Source: Verrucosispora sioxanthis (lineage in GTDB: Bacteria; Actinomycetota; Actinomycetes; Mycobacteriales; Micromonosporaceae). Taken from it: a stretch of DNA of 64,000 bases. Shown here in pieces: positions 45,123 to 54,569 of the stretch. Where the stretch lies: the NCBI RefSeq assembly GCF_010560025.1, contig NZ_SAIY01000003.1, positions 124,001 to 188,000 of the forward strand. The letters run 5' to 3'. The notes under the pieces are model-generated. The model saw only the letters and a program-made list of their open reading frames with translations. It ran no database searches and had not been told where the DNA came from. A program made the translations under genes and the position numbers. The first letter of the stretch is position 1; the number at the start of each line of letters is the position of its first letter.

Positions 45123-45155
45123 GCGGGCCCGGGCGGGAGCGCCGCCCGGGCCCGC
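45123..45155. terminator. Attenuating hairpin between urtA and urtB
   Basis: A perfect 14-base-pair stem, GCGGGCCCGGGCGG (45123-45136) with its complement (45142-45155), and a five-base loop, lies between urtA and urtB. A leaky terminator here would yield more binding protein than permease, a common arrangement in ABC uptake operons. Confidence 0.75.
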
Positions 45156-45159
45156 CGGG

Positions 45160-46404
45160 TCAGCTCAGGCCGCCGGCCCACGGGTAGCTCTTGAGGTACG
45201 GGTCGGGGGTGATCGGTTCGCCGGAGTTCCAGACCTCCGTGATCAACCCGTCCGCACCGACCTTGCCGACGCGCGCCGTCTTGGCGATGTGCTGGGTCGC
45301 GCCGTCCACGGTGACCAGCCCCTCGGGCGCCTCGAAGGTGATGCCGTCGGAAGCCTCCCGGACCTTCTCCACGTCGAAGGTGCCGGCCTTCTCGACCATC
45401 GCCTTCCACAGGTAGACCGAGACGTAGGCGGCCTCCATCGGGTCACTCGTCGGCTTGTCCGCCCCGTACTTGGCCTTGTACGCCGCGACGAACTTCTCGT
45501 TCGCCGCCCCGGGCGTGGTCTGGTAGTAGTTCCAGGCGGTGAGCTGGCCCTCCAGGTACTGGGTGCCGATGCTCTTGACCTCCTCCTCGGCGATCGACAC
45601 CGACACCACCGGCATGCTGTCGGCGGTCAGCCCGGCCGACTTGTACTCCTTGAAGAACGCCACGTTGCTGTCACCGTTGAGCGTGTTGAAGACCGCGTCC
45701 GCGCCGGAGGACTTCACCTTGTTCGTGATGGTGCCGAACTCGGTGGAGCCCAGCGGGGCGTAGTCCTCGCCCAGCACCTTCATCCCGTTGGCCTCGGCGT
45801 ACGCCTTGATGATCTTGTTTGCGGTGCGCGGGAAGACGTAGTCGGAGCCGACCAGGTAGAGCGAGGTCGCGCCCTGGGCCTTGAGGTAGTCCAGGCCGGG
45901 GACGATCTGCTGGTTCGTCGTGGCCCCGGTGTAGAAGATGTACGGCGACTGCTCCAGACCCTCGTACTGCACCGGGTAGAACAGCAGCGCCTTGTTCTTC
46001 TCGAACACCGGCTTGACGGCCTTGCGGCTGGCCGAGGTCCAGCAGCCGAAGACGGCCGCCACGCGGTCCTCGCGGATCAGCTTCTCGGCCTTCTCGGCGA
46101 AGGTCGGCCAGTCCGAGGCGCCGTCCTCGCCGACAGGTTCGATCTTCTTGTCGAGTACGCCGCCGGCGGCGTTGATCTCCTCGATCGCCAGCATGATCGC
46201 ATCGCGGACGGTGACCTCGCTGATGGCCATCGTGCCGGAGAGGGAGTTGAGCAGGCCCACCTTCACGGTGTCGCCGGAGACATCGGCGGCGACTCCCGCC
46301 GAGGTGTTCCCGTCGGTGGTCTTGCTGCCGCACGCGGCCAGCGCGGCCGCGGCGACCAGGGTCATGGCACCCGCCAGGATGCGGCGGCCCCGGATCAGTG
46401 TCAT
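45160..46404 (-). CDS. urtA: Urea ABC transporter substrate-binding lipoprotein UrtA
   Basis: A 414-residue lipoprotein. A signal peptide ends at the lipobox ALAAC near residue 25. Then comes the binding fold with [37 protein letters not shown] and [16 protein letters not shown], close to known UrtA proteins. It captures urea or short amides and delivers them to UrtBC. ATG 46404 has GCAGGGAGA upstream. With the urease genes 6 kb away, it gives a complete urea-nitrogen route. Confidence 0.92.
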   Translation of the reverse strand: MTLIRGRRILAGAMTLVAAAALAACGSKTTDGNTSAGVAADVSGDTVKVGLLNSLSGTMAISEVTVRDAIMLAIEEINAAGGVLDKKIEPVGEDGASDWPTFAEKAEKLIREDRVAAVFGCWTSASRKAVKPVFEKNKALLFYPVQYEGLEQSPYIFYTGATTNQQIVPGLDYLKAQGATSLYLVGSDYVFPRTANKIIKAYAEANGMKVLGEDYAPLGSTEFGTITNKVKSSGADAVFNTLNGDSNVAFFKEYKSAGLTADSMPVVSVSIAEEEVKSIGTQYLEGQLTAWNYYQTTPGAANEKFVAAYKAKYGADKPTSDPMEAAYVSVYLWKAMVEKAGTFDVEKVREASDGITFEAPEGLVTVDGATQHIAKTARVGKVGADGLITEVWNSGEPITPDPYLKSYPWAGGLS

Positions 46405-46859
46405 CAAATCTCCCTGCGTCGCGCGTGTGACGTCAGTCAGTGCCCGGGAACGGTCGTCGGCCCCGAGTCGAAGTGCGGATCTGTCTAACTGCGGTGCGGT
46501 CCATCGGAACGTTGGCGCTGCCCGGCACGGCGGGTGGACACCGACCCGGGCGGCGATTCGAATATCGGGCAGGGAAAGCTTCGATCCGTTTCATTGCACG
46601 GATGTTTCCCGGTCCTCAATAGAGTGTTTCCGCTGGCCCGACCGTGCTGATGAGGGCACGAAAAATGCCGGCGCATCGCCGAGGAGAATCGGCGGAATGG
46701 CACCGGCACACGATTTTCAGCCGCATTCGGCTGCACTTTTCCGTCCATCGCCGGACGGTGGTGATATCCGACGCGACGATCGGATGCTTCACGTAGGAAG
46801 TATCTTGGCCGCCGGCCGACGAACCTGTCAAGACACGGTCCGGTCACGCCCGGCGGAGA
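46405..46859. other. Intergenic region upstream of urtA
   Basis: 455 bases without a convincing gene, AT-richer than the flanks. It should hold the urt promoter. GTTTC occurs at 46588-46592, 46604-46608 and 46626-46630. The last two are exactly 22 bases apart, as in GlnR sites. Confidence 0.5.
46604..46630. promoter_or_regulatory. Candidate GlnR nitrogen-control site for urt
   Basis: Read on the coding strand of urtA, two GGAAAC/GAAAC boxes lie 22 bases apart with six-base spacings to a poor middle half-site. This is the geometry of gTnAc-n6-GaAAc GlnR operators. The a-type halves are weak, so this is only suggestive. Confidence 0.35.
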
Positions 46860-47987
46860 TCACAGTTCGGTCAGGACGGTGAAGTCCAGGCCGTCGGCCT
46901 CGGCCAGGTAGATGCGCTGACGCACGTGCCGGCGACGCAGCCGCAACTCGCCGCGCGGTCCGTCGTAGGTCACCACGCCGGCGGAGGCCTCCACCGCCCG
47001 TACGTCGAGCGTGCCAGCCTTGGCGATAAGCGCGGCCAGCAACATCACGCCCTCGTAGCAGGACTCCCCCAGGCTGCCCAGCGGCGGTGCCTCCAGCCCG
47101 AAGCGACGACCGAAGCTGCCGTGGAAGTCCAGATTCTCCTGTGTCACCAGGCCGGCGAAGAAACCCGCCGCGCTGAACAACCCCCGGGTGTTGGCGGCGC
47201 CGCTGGCCAGCAGCATGTTCTCGTCCATCAGGGTGCTCAGGCGCAGGCACCGCTGGTCCAGACCGGCCCGCGCGAACGCCCGGTTGAACCGCACCGCGTC
47301 CGCGCCCACGAGCAGCATGAGCACCGCGTCGGCGTCGCTGTGTTCGACGCGCCGCAGCACCTCGGTGTAGTCGTGGGTCTCCAGCGGCAGGAAGTGCTGG
47401 CCGACCACCCGCCCGCCGCTGCGCAGCGCGTACCGGTGCGCCGCCCGGGTGGTCCGACGTGGCCAGACGTAGTCGTTGCCGACCACGAACCAGCGCCGCA
47501 CCCCCAGATCCCCGGCGAGCACCCGCATCGCCGGCCACAGCTGCGCGTCCGGCGTCTCGCTGGTCAGGAAGACACCCTCGGTACGCTCGCCCCCCTCGTA
47601 CAGGGCGGTGTAGACGTACGGCACCCGGTGCGCGATGCGCGGCGCCACCGCCTGGCGCACCGAGGAGATGTGCCAGCCGGTGACGCCCTGCACCGCGCCC
47701 ACCGACACCAGCGCCTCGACCTCGGCGGCCACCTCGGCCGGCGGGGCCCCGCCGTCGACCGGCACCAGCCGCAGCTCCCGGCCGAGTACGCCGCCACGCC
47801 GGTTGAGTTCCTCGACCGCGAGCTGCGCGCAGAGTTCACAGCTCGGACCGAACATGCCCGCCGGCCCACGCATCGGGTACACCAACGCGATGCTGACCAC
47901 GCCCCGGTCGACGGTCAGCCAGGACGCCCCGGCGGCGATGCTCTCCCCTGCCTGCGGGCGTCCGGACCCTGGTGCCGGCGCGGACAT
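46860..47987 (-). CDS. AmiC/UrtA-like ligand-binding protein without export signal
   Basis: A 375-residue protein of the periplasmic-binding type I fold: VSIALVYPMRGPAGMFGPSC, AVEELNRRGGVLGRELRL, VTGWHISSVRQAVAPR, and WFVVGNDYVWPRRTTR, which resembles a segment of UrtA. There is no signal peptide, so it is probably cytoplasmic and may act like AmiC, the amide sensor that controls amidase expression. It lies upstream of urtA on the same strand and diverges from a MarR regulator. A role in sensing urea or amides is inferred. The start is uncertain (ATG 47987 or GTG 47993). Confidence 0.75.
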   Translation of the reverse strand: MSAPAPGSGRPQAGESIAAGASWLTVDRGVVSIALVYPMRGPAGMFGPSCELCAQLAVEELNRRGGVLGRELRLVPVDGGAPPAEVAAEVEALVSVGAVQGVTGWHISSVRQAVAPRIAHRVPYVYTALYEGGERTEGVFLTSETPDAQLWPAMRVLAGDLGVRRWFVVGNDYVWPRRTTRAAHRYALRSGGRVVGQHFLPLETHDYTEVLRRVEHSDADAVLMLLVGADAVRFNRAFARAGLDQRCLRLSTLMDENMLLASGAANTRGLFSAAGFFAGLVTQENLDFHGSFGRRFGLEAPPLGSLGESCYEGVMLLAALIAKAGTLDVRAVEASAGVVTYDGPRGELRLRRRHVRQRIYLAEADGLDFTVLTEL

Positions 47988-48084
47988 GAACACATGGTGG
48001 CCGCCGCCGCTGGTGGAAGACCAGCCCTCCCAGCCAGCGGGACATCTCGGTACGATGACAACGCATCAGCGAGGCGGGAGTGCC

Positions 48085-48528
48085 ATGTCAGACCTTCCCG
48101 GTTCCGCAGCCGACCTACTACCCCTGCTCACCCGCGCCGAGCGGCTGCTCTCGCGCCGGGTCGGCGGGGTGCTCGCCGCCGAGTCGCTCACCATCGAGGC
48201 GTGGCGGGTGCTCTGCCTGCTCGCCGACGGTCTCGGGCACCCGATGAGCGAGGTCGCCGCCGAGGCGTCGCTGCCGCCCGGCACGCTGACGAAGCTGGTC
48301 GACCAGCTCGTCGACCGTAACCTCGTCTTCCGCCGGGTCGATCCGATCGACCGGCGTCGCATCCGCGCCTACCTCACCGTCCGAGGTCGCCGCGAGCACG
48401 AGCGCCTCTCCGCACGGATCCGCGACGAACTGGCCGAACTACCCGGTGACGCCGACCTGGCGGCACGCCTCGACGAGCTGATCCGGCACCTCGATCCGAA
48501 GCGCCGGCACGTCCCGGTCGGCTCCTGA
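48085..48528 (+). CDS. MarR-family transcriptional regulator
   Basis: A 147-residue winged-helix protein. It has LTIEAWRVLCLLADG, the recognition helix MSEVAAEASLPPGTLTKLVDQ, and the wing RNLVFRRVDPIDRRRIRAYLT. ATG 48085 follows GCGGGAGTG. It is transcribed away from the AmiC-like gene, with about 97 bases between the starts, so it probably controls that gene and itself. Confidence 0.85.
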   Translation: MSDLPGSAADLLPLLTRAERLLSRRVGGVLAAESLTIEAWRVLCLLADGLGHPMSEVAAEASLPPGTLTKLVDQLVDRNLVFRRVDPIDRRRIRAYLTVRGRREHERLSARIRDELAELPGDADLAARLDELIRHLDPKRRHVPVGS

Positions 48529-48609
48529 ACGCGCTCGACCGCGGAAACGACGACGGTTCGGGCAGCCACGGCGGCCAGACCACCAGACCGACCGGCCACA
48601 CGAGCGGGC

Positions 48610-50109
48610 TCAGAAGTGACCGAAGCTGCTCGGCCAGGTGGTGGCGTGCCGGGTCGACGACCGGGTATCCGACGTCCATGGTGCCGGCGCAGGCCACGGG
48701 TCGGGGCGACTGTTGCGTCGTGCGACGGTCCGGAAGTGCTCGTGCTCGTAGAGATAGGACTGCGTGGCGATGATGGCGCGTAGCCGGGTGCCGTCGGGGT
48801 CCTCACGGTCGTACCGCTCGAACTGCTCGGTGAGGAAGAGCACCGGCAGCGCCGATTCGTCGTCATCCTCGGGCAGGTACCCCGCGTCGACCACGGCCGC
48901 CACCGCCTCGGGCACCAGCGTGGCCGCGTGCGTCAGGAGCGCCCTTCGCATCGCCCGGCGGCAGAAGTCGTCGTCCAGAGAGGAGCCCGAGGGGCCAAGG
49001 TCGCGCAGGGACCGGCGCACGGATGCGGCCACGTCGTCCGGCAGATCCGTCTCCAGGACGCGCAGAACCCGATCGATGATGGCCTTCTCCTCGACCTGCA
49101 ACTCGTCGAGGACGTCCTCGTCCGCGCTCCCCCACTCGCTGGCGAAGCACGCCAGTTGCAGCACCCGCCCCTCCGGATCGGCCTCGCGGTAGGCCGCGAA
49201 CTGCCGGGTGAGGAGCAGGAAGAGGGGCAGCCAGGCGGGGTGAGCCGGCCGGTGCCCGGCGGCACGGACCGCGGCGGTCGCCTCGGTGTCGCCGAGCATG
49301 GCCTGCTTACAGACCACGGCGACACCATCTCGGGCAGACAGCTCCCGCAACGCACGGCGACACCGGTCGTGGACCTCCTCCGGCAGCCAGGTGTCGAGAC
49401 ACCTCAGCAGTCGCTGGGCCAGGACGGCCTGGTCGAACGCCGGCAGCAGATCGAGCCGGTCCTTGACAAGCGGCAGCAGAACCAGGTTGACGTCCCCGGG
49501 ATCGGCGGACGGGCGGGGCAGATGGGGGTTGGCGCAGACGATCCGCAGCAACGCGGTCGGCTCGCCCCCGTACCACAGGTTGCACAGGGTTTCGTGGCCG
49601 GGCGGTGCCGCGCCGACGTAGGTCGAGTCCAGCCGCGCCCGCGATCGGAACTCGATTTCCAGGGCGTCCAGCAGCCCGGGCTGGTCGGTGACCGACATCA
49701 GCTCGGCCAGCCGTCGGCGCAGTTCGAGATCGGGAAACGCGAGCGCGGCCTGAACCAGCCGCCGTACGTACGGGTCGCCCTCGTACAGGCCTTGCGGCGG
49801 GTCGGCGGCGGTCTGCGGAAGGCAGGCGGTCAACCGCACCCGCGGAAGGTACCCGGATGTGGGGTCGGGTTCGAGCAGGAACTCCAGCACCGGAGCGACC
49901 TGCTCCGGCCGCTCGTGATTGCCGAACCTGAAGTACGCGTCGCTCAGCAAGAACCACGCACCACGCCAGACCCGGTCGCGACCGGCGCCACCGGCCGCCC
50001 ACCACCGGTCGATTCTGGCCCGGGCGTGGGCGTTGCCCGCAAGGGCGTCGGCCAGCACGTACTGGCCACGCCTGGGACTGTGGAACGGTCTGCGCCAGCG
50101 ACGAAGCAT
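48610..50109 (-). CDS. Uncharacterised helical repeat-like protein
   Basis: A 499-residue soluble protein that I do not recognise. It is rich in Leu, Arg and Asp and reads as a series of helical pairs (for example DPYVRRLVQAALAFPDLE and, later, DDVAASVRRSLRDLGP), as in HEAT/armadillo-like scaffolds. Two halves contain similar phrases (PLFLLLTRQFAAYREADPEG and PVLFLTEQFERYDREDPDG), which points to an internal duplication of about 145 residues. There is no signal peptide or membrane segment. The last 30 residues are Pro/Thr/Ser-rich and may be out of frame. ATG 50109 follows ATGGAGTG. Confidence 0.65.
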   Translation of the reverse strand: MLRRWRRPFHSPRRGQYVLADALAGNAHARARIDRWWAAGGAGRDRVWRGAWFLLSDAYFRFGNHERPEQVAPVLEFLLEPDPTSGYLPRVRLTACLPQTAADPPQGLYEGDPYVRRLVQAALAFPDLELRRRLAELMSVTDQPGLLDALEIEFRSRARLDSTYVGAAPPGHETLCNLWYGGEPTALLRIVCANPHLPRPSADPGDVNLVLLPLVKDRLDLLPAFDQAVLAQRLLRCLDTWLPEEVHDRCRRALRELSARDGVAVVCKQAMLGDTEATAAVRAAGHRPAHPAWLPLFLLLTRQFAAYREADPEGRVLQLACFASEWGSADEDVLDELQVEEKAIIDRVLRVLETDLPDDVAASVRRSLRDLGPSGSSLDDDFCRRAMRRALLTHAATLVPEAVAAVVDAGYLPEDDDESALPVLFLTEQFERYDREDPDGTRLRAIIATQSYLYEHEHFRTVARRNSRPDPWPAPAPWTSDTRSSTRHATTWPSSFGHF

Positions 50110-50191
50110 CACTCCATTATGCGCGGTCCGCTACTGCCCGTAACCAGGCGGGAAACGCACGGGATCGACCGAGCCAGATGGTCAGGCTCGA

Positions 50192-51214
50192 TCAGCCGCC
50201 GTTGACAGGGCGGAACCGCTGGACGGAGTGGCGGGCGCGCGGGGCGGGGTTGGTGGTTCGGGCGATGGTGTCGAACATGGTTCGGCCCAGGGCCGCGTGG
50301 GCGCGTACGGCCGGGTGGGTACCGCCGTAGTTGTCCAGGTCGCCGAGGGAGTCGGCGAAGAACGCGTACGTCAGGGTGGGCGCGCCGGTCGCGTCGAACA
50401 TGATCCCGACCTCGTGCCGGGCGGCACCCGAGGAGTCGAAGTCGGCGCCGTACTTGGTGGCGACCCGGCTGCGCTCCGCGGAGGACATGTCGCGGCGGAT
50501 CCCGTCGTGGTAGCCGTTGATCCAGCGCAGGATGCCGAGCAGGAAGTCGCTCGACCGGGCCGAGAGCAGGGTCTTGTTGGCCAGCCGCCACAGCAGGTCA
50601 TGGGTCTCGCGCGGGGTGGTGACGCCGAGGAAGAACCGGTTCGGGTTGGCCACCGGCTCGACCCGGGTGTGGGTGAAGCCCTTGGCCGCCAGGATCTCGT
50701 TGATTTCCAGCGCCGGCACCACCCGGCCGCACATCCGCACCGCGGTGTTGTCGGAGACGAGCAGCATCGCGGTGAGGAAGTTCGCCACGGTGACCTCGTC
50801 ACCCCAGACCGTCTGCAGAAAGTAGATCCCGCTGCCACCGAGGATGATGTCGGCGGTGAGGTCGAGACGCTGGTCGAGCCGCAGCTCACCGCGGTCGATC
50901 TTGTCCATGGCGGCCACCGCGACCGCGAGCTTCTGCACGCTGTACCCGTGCGTGACCCGGTCGGCGTCGTCGGCGAGCACGGTCCGCAGGGCGCCGGACT
51001 CGTCCACCATCGCGACGTGCGAGCGCCACACCCCGCCGGCCCGGGCCTTCTGCCGCCGGTACGTCCGGCGGATCACCTCTCGCGGCGACATCCCGCCGTC
51101 GGCAGTTATGGTGCCGTCCCCCGGAGCGGCCACCGCGCCGGACGGCGTTGCCGCCACTGTCACCGCTGCCGCACCGAACCCGATCGCTGCCCGACGACTG
51201 ATCCGCATGGTCAT
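50192..51214 (-). CDS. TAT-exported class A beta-lactamase-like serine hydrolase
   Basis: A 340-residue protein. The N-terminus ISRRAAIGFGAAAVTVAAT is a twin-arginine signal. The catalytic domain has the Ser-x-x-Lys motif as GYSVQKLAVA, an SDN loop in LLVSDNTAVRM, and a Lys-Tyr-Gly box in VATKYGAD in place of KTG. These define a penicillin-recognising serine hydrolase of the beta-lactamase class A fold. Whether it breaks down antibiotics or acts on cell wall is unclear. ATG 51214 follows TGGGGAGAG. Confidence 0.85.
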   Translation of the reverse strand: MTMRISRRAAIGFGAAAVTVAATPSGAVAAPGDGTITADGGMSPREVIRRTYRRQKARAGGVWRSHVAMVDESGALRTVLADDADRVTHGYSVQKLAVAVAAMDKIDRGELRLDQRLDLTADIILGGSGIYFLQTVWGDEVTVANFLTAMLLVSDNTAVRMCGRVVPALEINEILAAKGFTHTRVEPVANPNRFFLGVTTPRETHDLLWRLANKTLLSARSSDFLLGILRWINGYHDGIRRDMSSAERSRVATKYGADFDSSGAARHEVGIMFDATGAPTLTYAFFADSLGDLDNYGGTHPAVRAHAALGRTMFDTIARTTNPAPRARHSVQRFRPVNGG

Positions 51215-51435
51215 TGACTCTCCCCAGGGTTTACACCGGCGCCGACGAGCACCGGCACCCGACACACCCTGCCATATGACCACAAAGGACAGCCGACCTG
51301 GCCGCGCCGGGATCTGTCGCGAGCCGGCCGAGGTGGCCCGCCTACCGGAGGCCGCGGGTGGGCTGCCGGCAGACGATGGCCGAGGAGCCCGGGTGTGAGC
51401 AGACCCGTTCCGGGCTGGTGGCGCAGATCAAGTGG

Positions 51436-52401
51436 TCAGAGTGCGCTGATGGTCTCCGGGGCCCGTTCCCGGCGGGACAGTGCCCGCACCACCGCGAGGG
51501 GACCGTGCCGCCAGGCGGCGATGCGGGTGAGCAGGTCGGTGGTCAGCTCGGTGGCGGCCGTCGGCATCTCGGGCGTCGGCAGGTCGAGGCTGACCGCCAG
51601 ATCGTCGCCGTGCACCACCATCTCCAGCAACCGGGTCAGCAGGAAGTCGTCGACGGTCAGTCCCCAGTCGCCGAGGTCGACGATCCGGTAGGGCGGCTGC
51701 GCCGGCACCGTGCGGTGCAGCCTTGCCAGACACCCGTCGACCTCGGCGGCGAGCCGGTCGGCGGTGGTCTCGGCGGCGGCCCGTTCGCCACGCTCGCGGA
51801 TGTCGGTGTTGTCCGCCTCGTCGGCACCGGTGGTCACCCAGCCGCTGCCGGTGAAGTGGGCCAGGACGTCGATCGCGGTGTGCCCGGGCGGGGCGTCGAG
51901 CAGTTCCGCCGTTCGGGTGATCTGGTTGGCGAGGTGCCGGGCCAGGCCGCCGGTCGAGTAGTACGGCAGGGCACTCGGCGACGTCCAACGCTCGGCCAGC
52001 AGCGGCGTACGCAGCAGCGCGGCGGTGATGTCGGCGGCGGCGAGGTAGGCGTCGCGGGTGGTGACGTCCTGGAGCACCAGGCCCGGATCGACGCGCAGGC
52101 CGAGTTCCGGCTGTCCCAGCCAGTCCAGTCGAGCCGCGGTCTGCTCGGCGTGTTCGGTCAGCAGCAGCCGCACGCGGTACGCGGCCAGCAGCATCGCCTG
52201 TAGGGAGTCCACCCCGAACGCGGCGTCGACCGCACCGTCGCCCAGCCCTTCGATCTGGAACGGGCAGCACCAGTCGCCGCCCGGCAACGGGTCGGGGTGC
52301 GGCTTGCCGAAACGGACCACCAGCTCCGACGTGCCACCGTCAGGAAGAACCACCGCGATCCGCCGCTCGGCGACGACCTCACCCAACTCGTACAACCGCA
52401 C
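51436..52401 (-). CDS. Fusion of a DUF6968-like N-terminus and a maleylpyruvate isomerase-like (DinB/mycothiol) domain
   Basis: A 321-residue protein. Residues 1-90 resemble a small family that begins with an acidic strand pair and ends DAAFGVDSLQAMLLAAYRVR. Residues about 105-310 resemble the mycothiol-dependent maleylpyruvate isomerase N-terminal domain: AYLAAADITAALLRTPLLAERW, ARHLANQITRTAELL, and LLEMVVHGDDLAVSL with a metal-type His. The two parts are in one frame with no gap. The GTG start at 52401 lies within the last 23 bases of ureD, so it is probably translated with the urease genes. The function is unknown. Confidence 0.65.
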   Translation of the reverse strand: MRLYELGEVVAERRIAVVLPDGGTSELVVRFGKPHPDPLPGGDWCCPFQIEGLGDGAVDAAFGVDSLQAMLLAAYRVRLLLTEHAEQTAARLDWLGQPELGLRVDPGLVLQDVTTRDAYLAAADITAALLRTPLLAERWTSPSALPYYSTGGLARHLANQITRTAELLDAPPGHTAIDVLAHFTGSGWVTTGADEADNTDIRERGERAAAETTADRLAAEVDGCLARLHRTVPAQPPYRIVDLGDWGLTVDDFLLTRLLEMVVHGDDLAVSLDLPTPEMPTAATELTTDLLTRIAAWRHGPLAVVRALSRRERAPETISAL

Positions 52402-53160
52402 GCTCCTCTGCCTCGCCCGACGCAGCGATGGTATCCAGCGCGGTCTGCGATTCGAGGTACTCCCGCAGGGTGTGCGCGTCCGGCGCGGTGGCGCTCCACA
52501 GGGTCGCCGGTCCACCGGCCAGCGGCAGCCGGGCCCGCGTACCGCACACCGCGGGCGGCTGTTCCGGTCGGGTCGGGTCCACGATCAACAGTGAGCCGGT
52601 GGCGGGCGCACCGGCCAGCACCGCCGGGCCAGCCCAGCCGGCGGCGTTCGGCCCTACCGTCAGCGACTGCCGCAGCAGCGGCCGACCTTCCAGGTCGACC
52701 CACGTGTTGATCTCGACGTTGCCGGGCCGCTCGCCGTGTCGACCGCAGATCAACTCGTCCCGCCAGTGCAGGACGCCGCCTTCGGCGACGTCCACCTGCG
52801 AATCGGCGACGTGCGCGCAGCCGGCCGCCGCGACCAGTTGCTCGGGCAGCCAGTACAACGCCGCCCGGTCGGCGACGGTGGCCCGGACCAGCATCCGGGA
52901 CACCGCGCCGGGACGCCCCGGCAGCGCGACGGACGCGGCCACCGTGTGCACGCGTACCGCCGCGCCGGGGCCGACCTCGACGTCCAGGCGCAGATCGTCA
53001 CCGGCGAGCGGACCGGCCGCCCCGCCGACGATGTACACCGTGACACCATCGCCCGGGGTCGGCACCTGGCGCAGCAGCAGCGGGCTCTCGCCGCGCAGTT
53101 CCGCCAGCACGGTGCGGCCGTGCCGGTCGGCCGGGCCACCAGCCGGGCGGTGGCCCGCAT
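52379..53160 (-). CDS. ureD: Urease accessory protein UreD, one frameshift in this sequence
   Basis: If one base is restored near 53128, the start (ATG 53160, overlapping the ureG stop as TGATG) joins the long frame to give 260 residues. Motifs include LRGESPLLLRQVP, LDVEVGPGAAVRVHTVAASVALPG and HWRDELICGRHGE, typical of actinobacterial UreD (UreH), which helps load nickel into urease with UreF and UreG. The deletion falls in a GC-rich run, so an error in the sequence is more likely than a broken gene. Confidence 0.83.
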
Positions 53161-53897
53161 CAGGCCTGTCCGGCGGGTACCGGGCCGGCGGGCATGGACT
53201 GCGCGGCCCGGTGGTGGGCCAGTTCGTGCCGGATCCACGCGGCGACCCGGGTGGCCAGGGGATCCTCGCTGATGGACTGGAAAACCGTGGGCAGGTCGCC
53301 CCGGCGGGCCCGGGCGTCCCGGTCCATCACGGACAGGTCGGCACCGACCATCGGCGCCAGGTCCGTCTTGTTGATGACCAGCAGGTCGGCGGCGGTCACC
53401 CCCGGGCCGCCCTTGCGGGGCACCTTGTCCCCGCCGGCCACGTCCACCACGAAGATCTGCCGGTCGACCAGGCCCCGGCTGAATGTCGCGGTCAGGTTGT
53501 CGCCGCCGCTCTCCACCAGCACCAGGTCCAGCGGACCCAGCGCGTCGGTCAGGTCGTCGACGGCGTCGAGGTTGGCGCCGATGTCGTCGCGGATGGCGGT
53601 GTGCGGGCAGCAGCCCGTCTCCACCGCCCGGATCCGCGCCGGGTCGAGCACCCCGGCGCGCTTGAGGAAGTCGGCGTCCTCGGTGGTGTAGATGTCGTTC
53701 GTCACCACACCGAGGCGCAGCTCACCGGCGAACGCCCGGCACAGCGCCGCGACCAGGGCCGTCTTGCCGGAGCCGACCGGCCCGCCGATGCCGACCCGCA
53801 ACGCCCGCGCGGCGGCGGGCAGCGGGGCGTGCGGGTCGACTCCCGGCTCGGGGTGGGTGTGGGGAACGGACTCGTCGTGATCGAATTCAGGACGCAA
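53160..53897 (-). CDS. ureG: Urease accessory GTPase UreG
   Basis: About 245 residues. After a His-containing N-terminal stretch ([11 protein letters not shown]) comes the P-loop [13 protein letters not shown], then the metal motif [13 protein letters not shown] with Cys-Pro-His, [12 protein letters not shown], and the guanine motif VINKTDLAP. It hydrolyses GTP to drive nickel insertion into urease. No ATG is available. A TTG at 53897, a few bases after GGGAGGTGCG, is the best start and overlaps ureF by 11 bases; a GTG further in is an alternative. Confidence 0.9.
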   Translation of the reverse strand: MRPEFDHDESVPHTHPEPGVDPHAPLPAAARALRVGIGGPVGSGKTALVAALCRAFAGELRLGVVTNDIYTTEDADFLKRAGVLDPARIRAVETGCCPHTAIRDDIGANLDAVDDLTDALGPLDLVLVESGGDNLTATFSRGLVDRQIFVVDVAGGDKVPRKGGPGVTAADLLVINKTDLAPMVGADLSVMDRDARARRGDLPTVFQSISEDPLATRVAAWIRHELAHHRAAQSMPAGPVPAGQA

Positions 53898-54569
53898 AGA
53901 GACGCACCTCCCAGGTGACGTGAGCTTCGGCGTGGATGTCGGCGAGCGGAGCGGCGGCGGCGGGCAGCCGCTCCGGTGGTTCGTCGGCGGCGCGCGCCGC
54001 CCGCGCCGCGGTGGCGTCGCAGGCACCGGCGAGCCGCACCAGCAGGGCCTGCACCTGGTACGGGTCCAGGCCGAGCAGGCGTACGGCGGCGCTGGCGGCG
54101 CCGGTCACCGTCGCGTGGGCGGCGACCGTGGCCACCTGCCCGGGATCGAGGCCGGCGGCGGCACCGACGAGTCCCAGCACCAGCGGCTGGTGTGGCCCGT
54201 CCGCTGCGGCGGGCAGGTCGTCGAAGGTGACCGCTGGCCAGATCCGGCGACCGGCCCGCAGCAGTGCCCGCCCCTGCCGGCGGGACACCGACCGCTGGGC
54301 GGGCGAGGCGGTCCGGCGTCCAGTTCGGCGTCGAGCCGGGCCAGCGCGGCGGCCCGGCCCGCCGACCAGGCCGCACCACGGGCCGCCGCCGCGAACGCGG
54401 CCGCGACAAGTCCCGCGGTGGCCAGCCGACCCCGCAGGTACTCCCCCAGCGTGTCCAGGTCGGTCACCCGGCCGGCGGCGACGGCCGCCTCCAGCCCGGC
54501 CGAATGCGCGTGCGCACCGGCCGGAAACCGCCCGTCGGCGAGGAGCAGCAGCATCGTCGTGGCGGCCAT
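53887..54569 (-). CDS. ureF: Urease accessory protein UreF, one frameshift in this sequence
   Basis: Restoring one base near 54313 gives 227 residues. The N-terminal frame has [21 protein letters not shown], typical of UreF, and the second has [27 protein letters not shown] and [12 protein letters not shown]. The helical protein binds UreD and controls UreG on urease. The ATG at 54569 overlaps the ureC stop (TGATG). Confidence 0.83.

Noticed and set aside
48374-48697. A hydrophobic alternative C-terminus for the unknown helical protein, in another frame
   Set aside because: The alternative frame contains a membrane-like segment but runs antisense into the MarR gene. There is not enough support to claim a frameshift.
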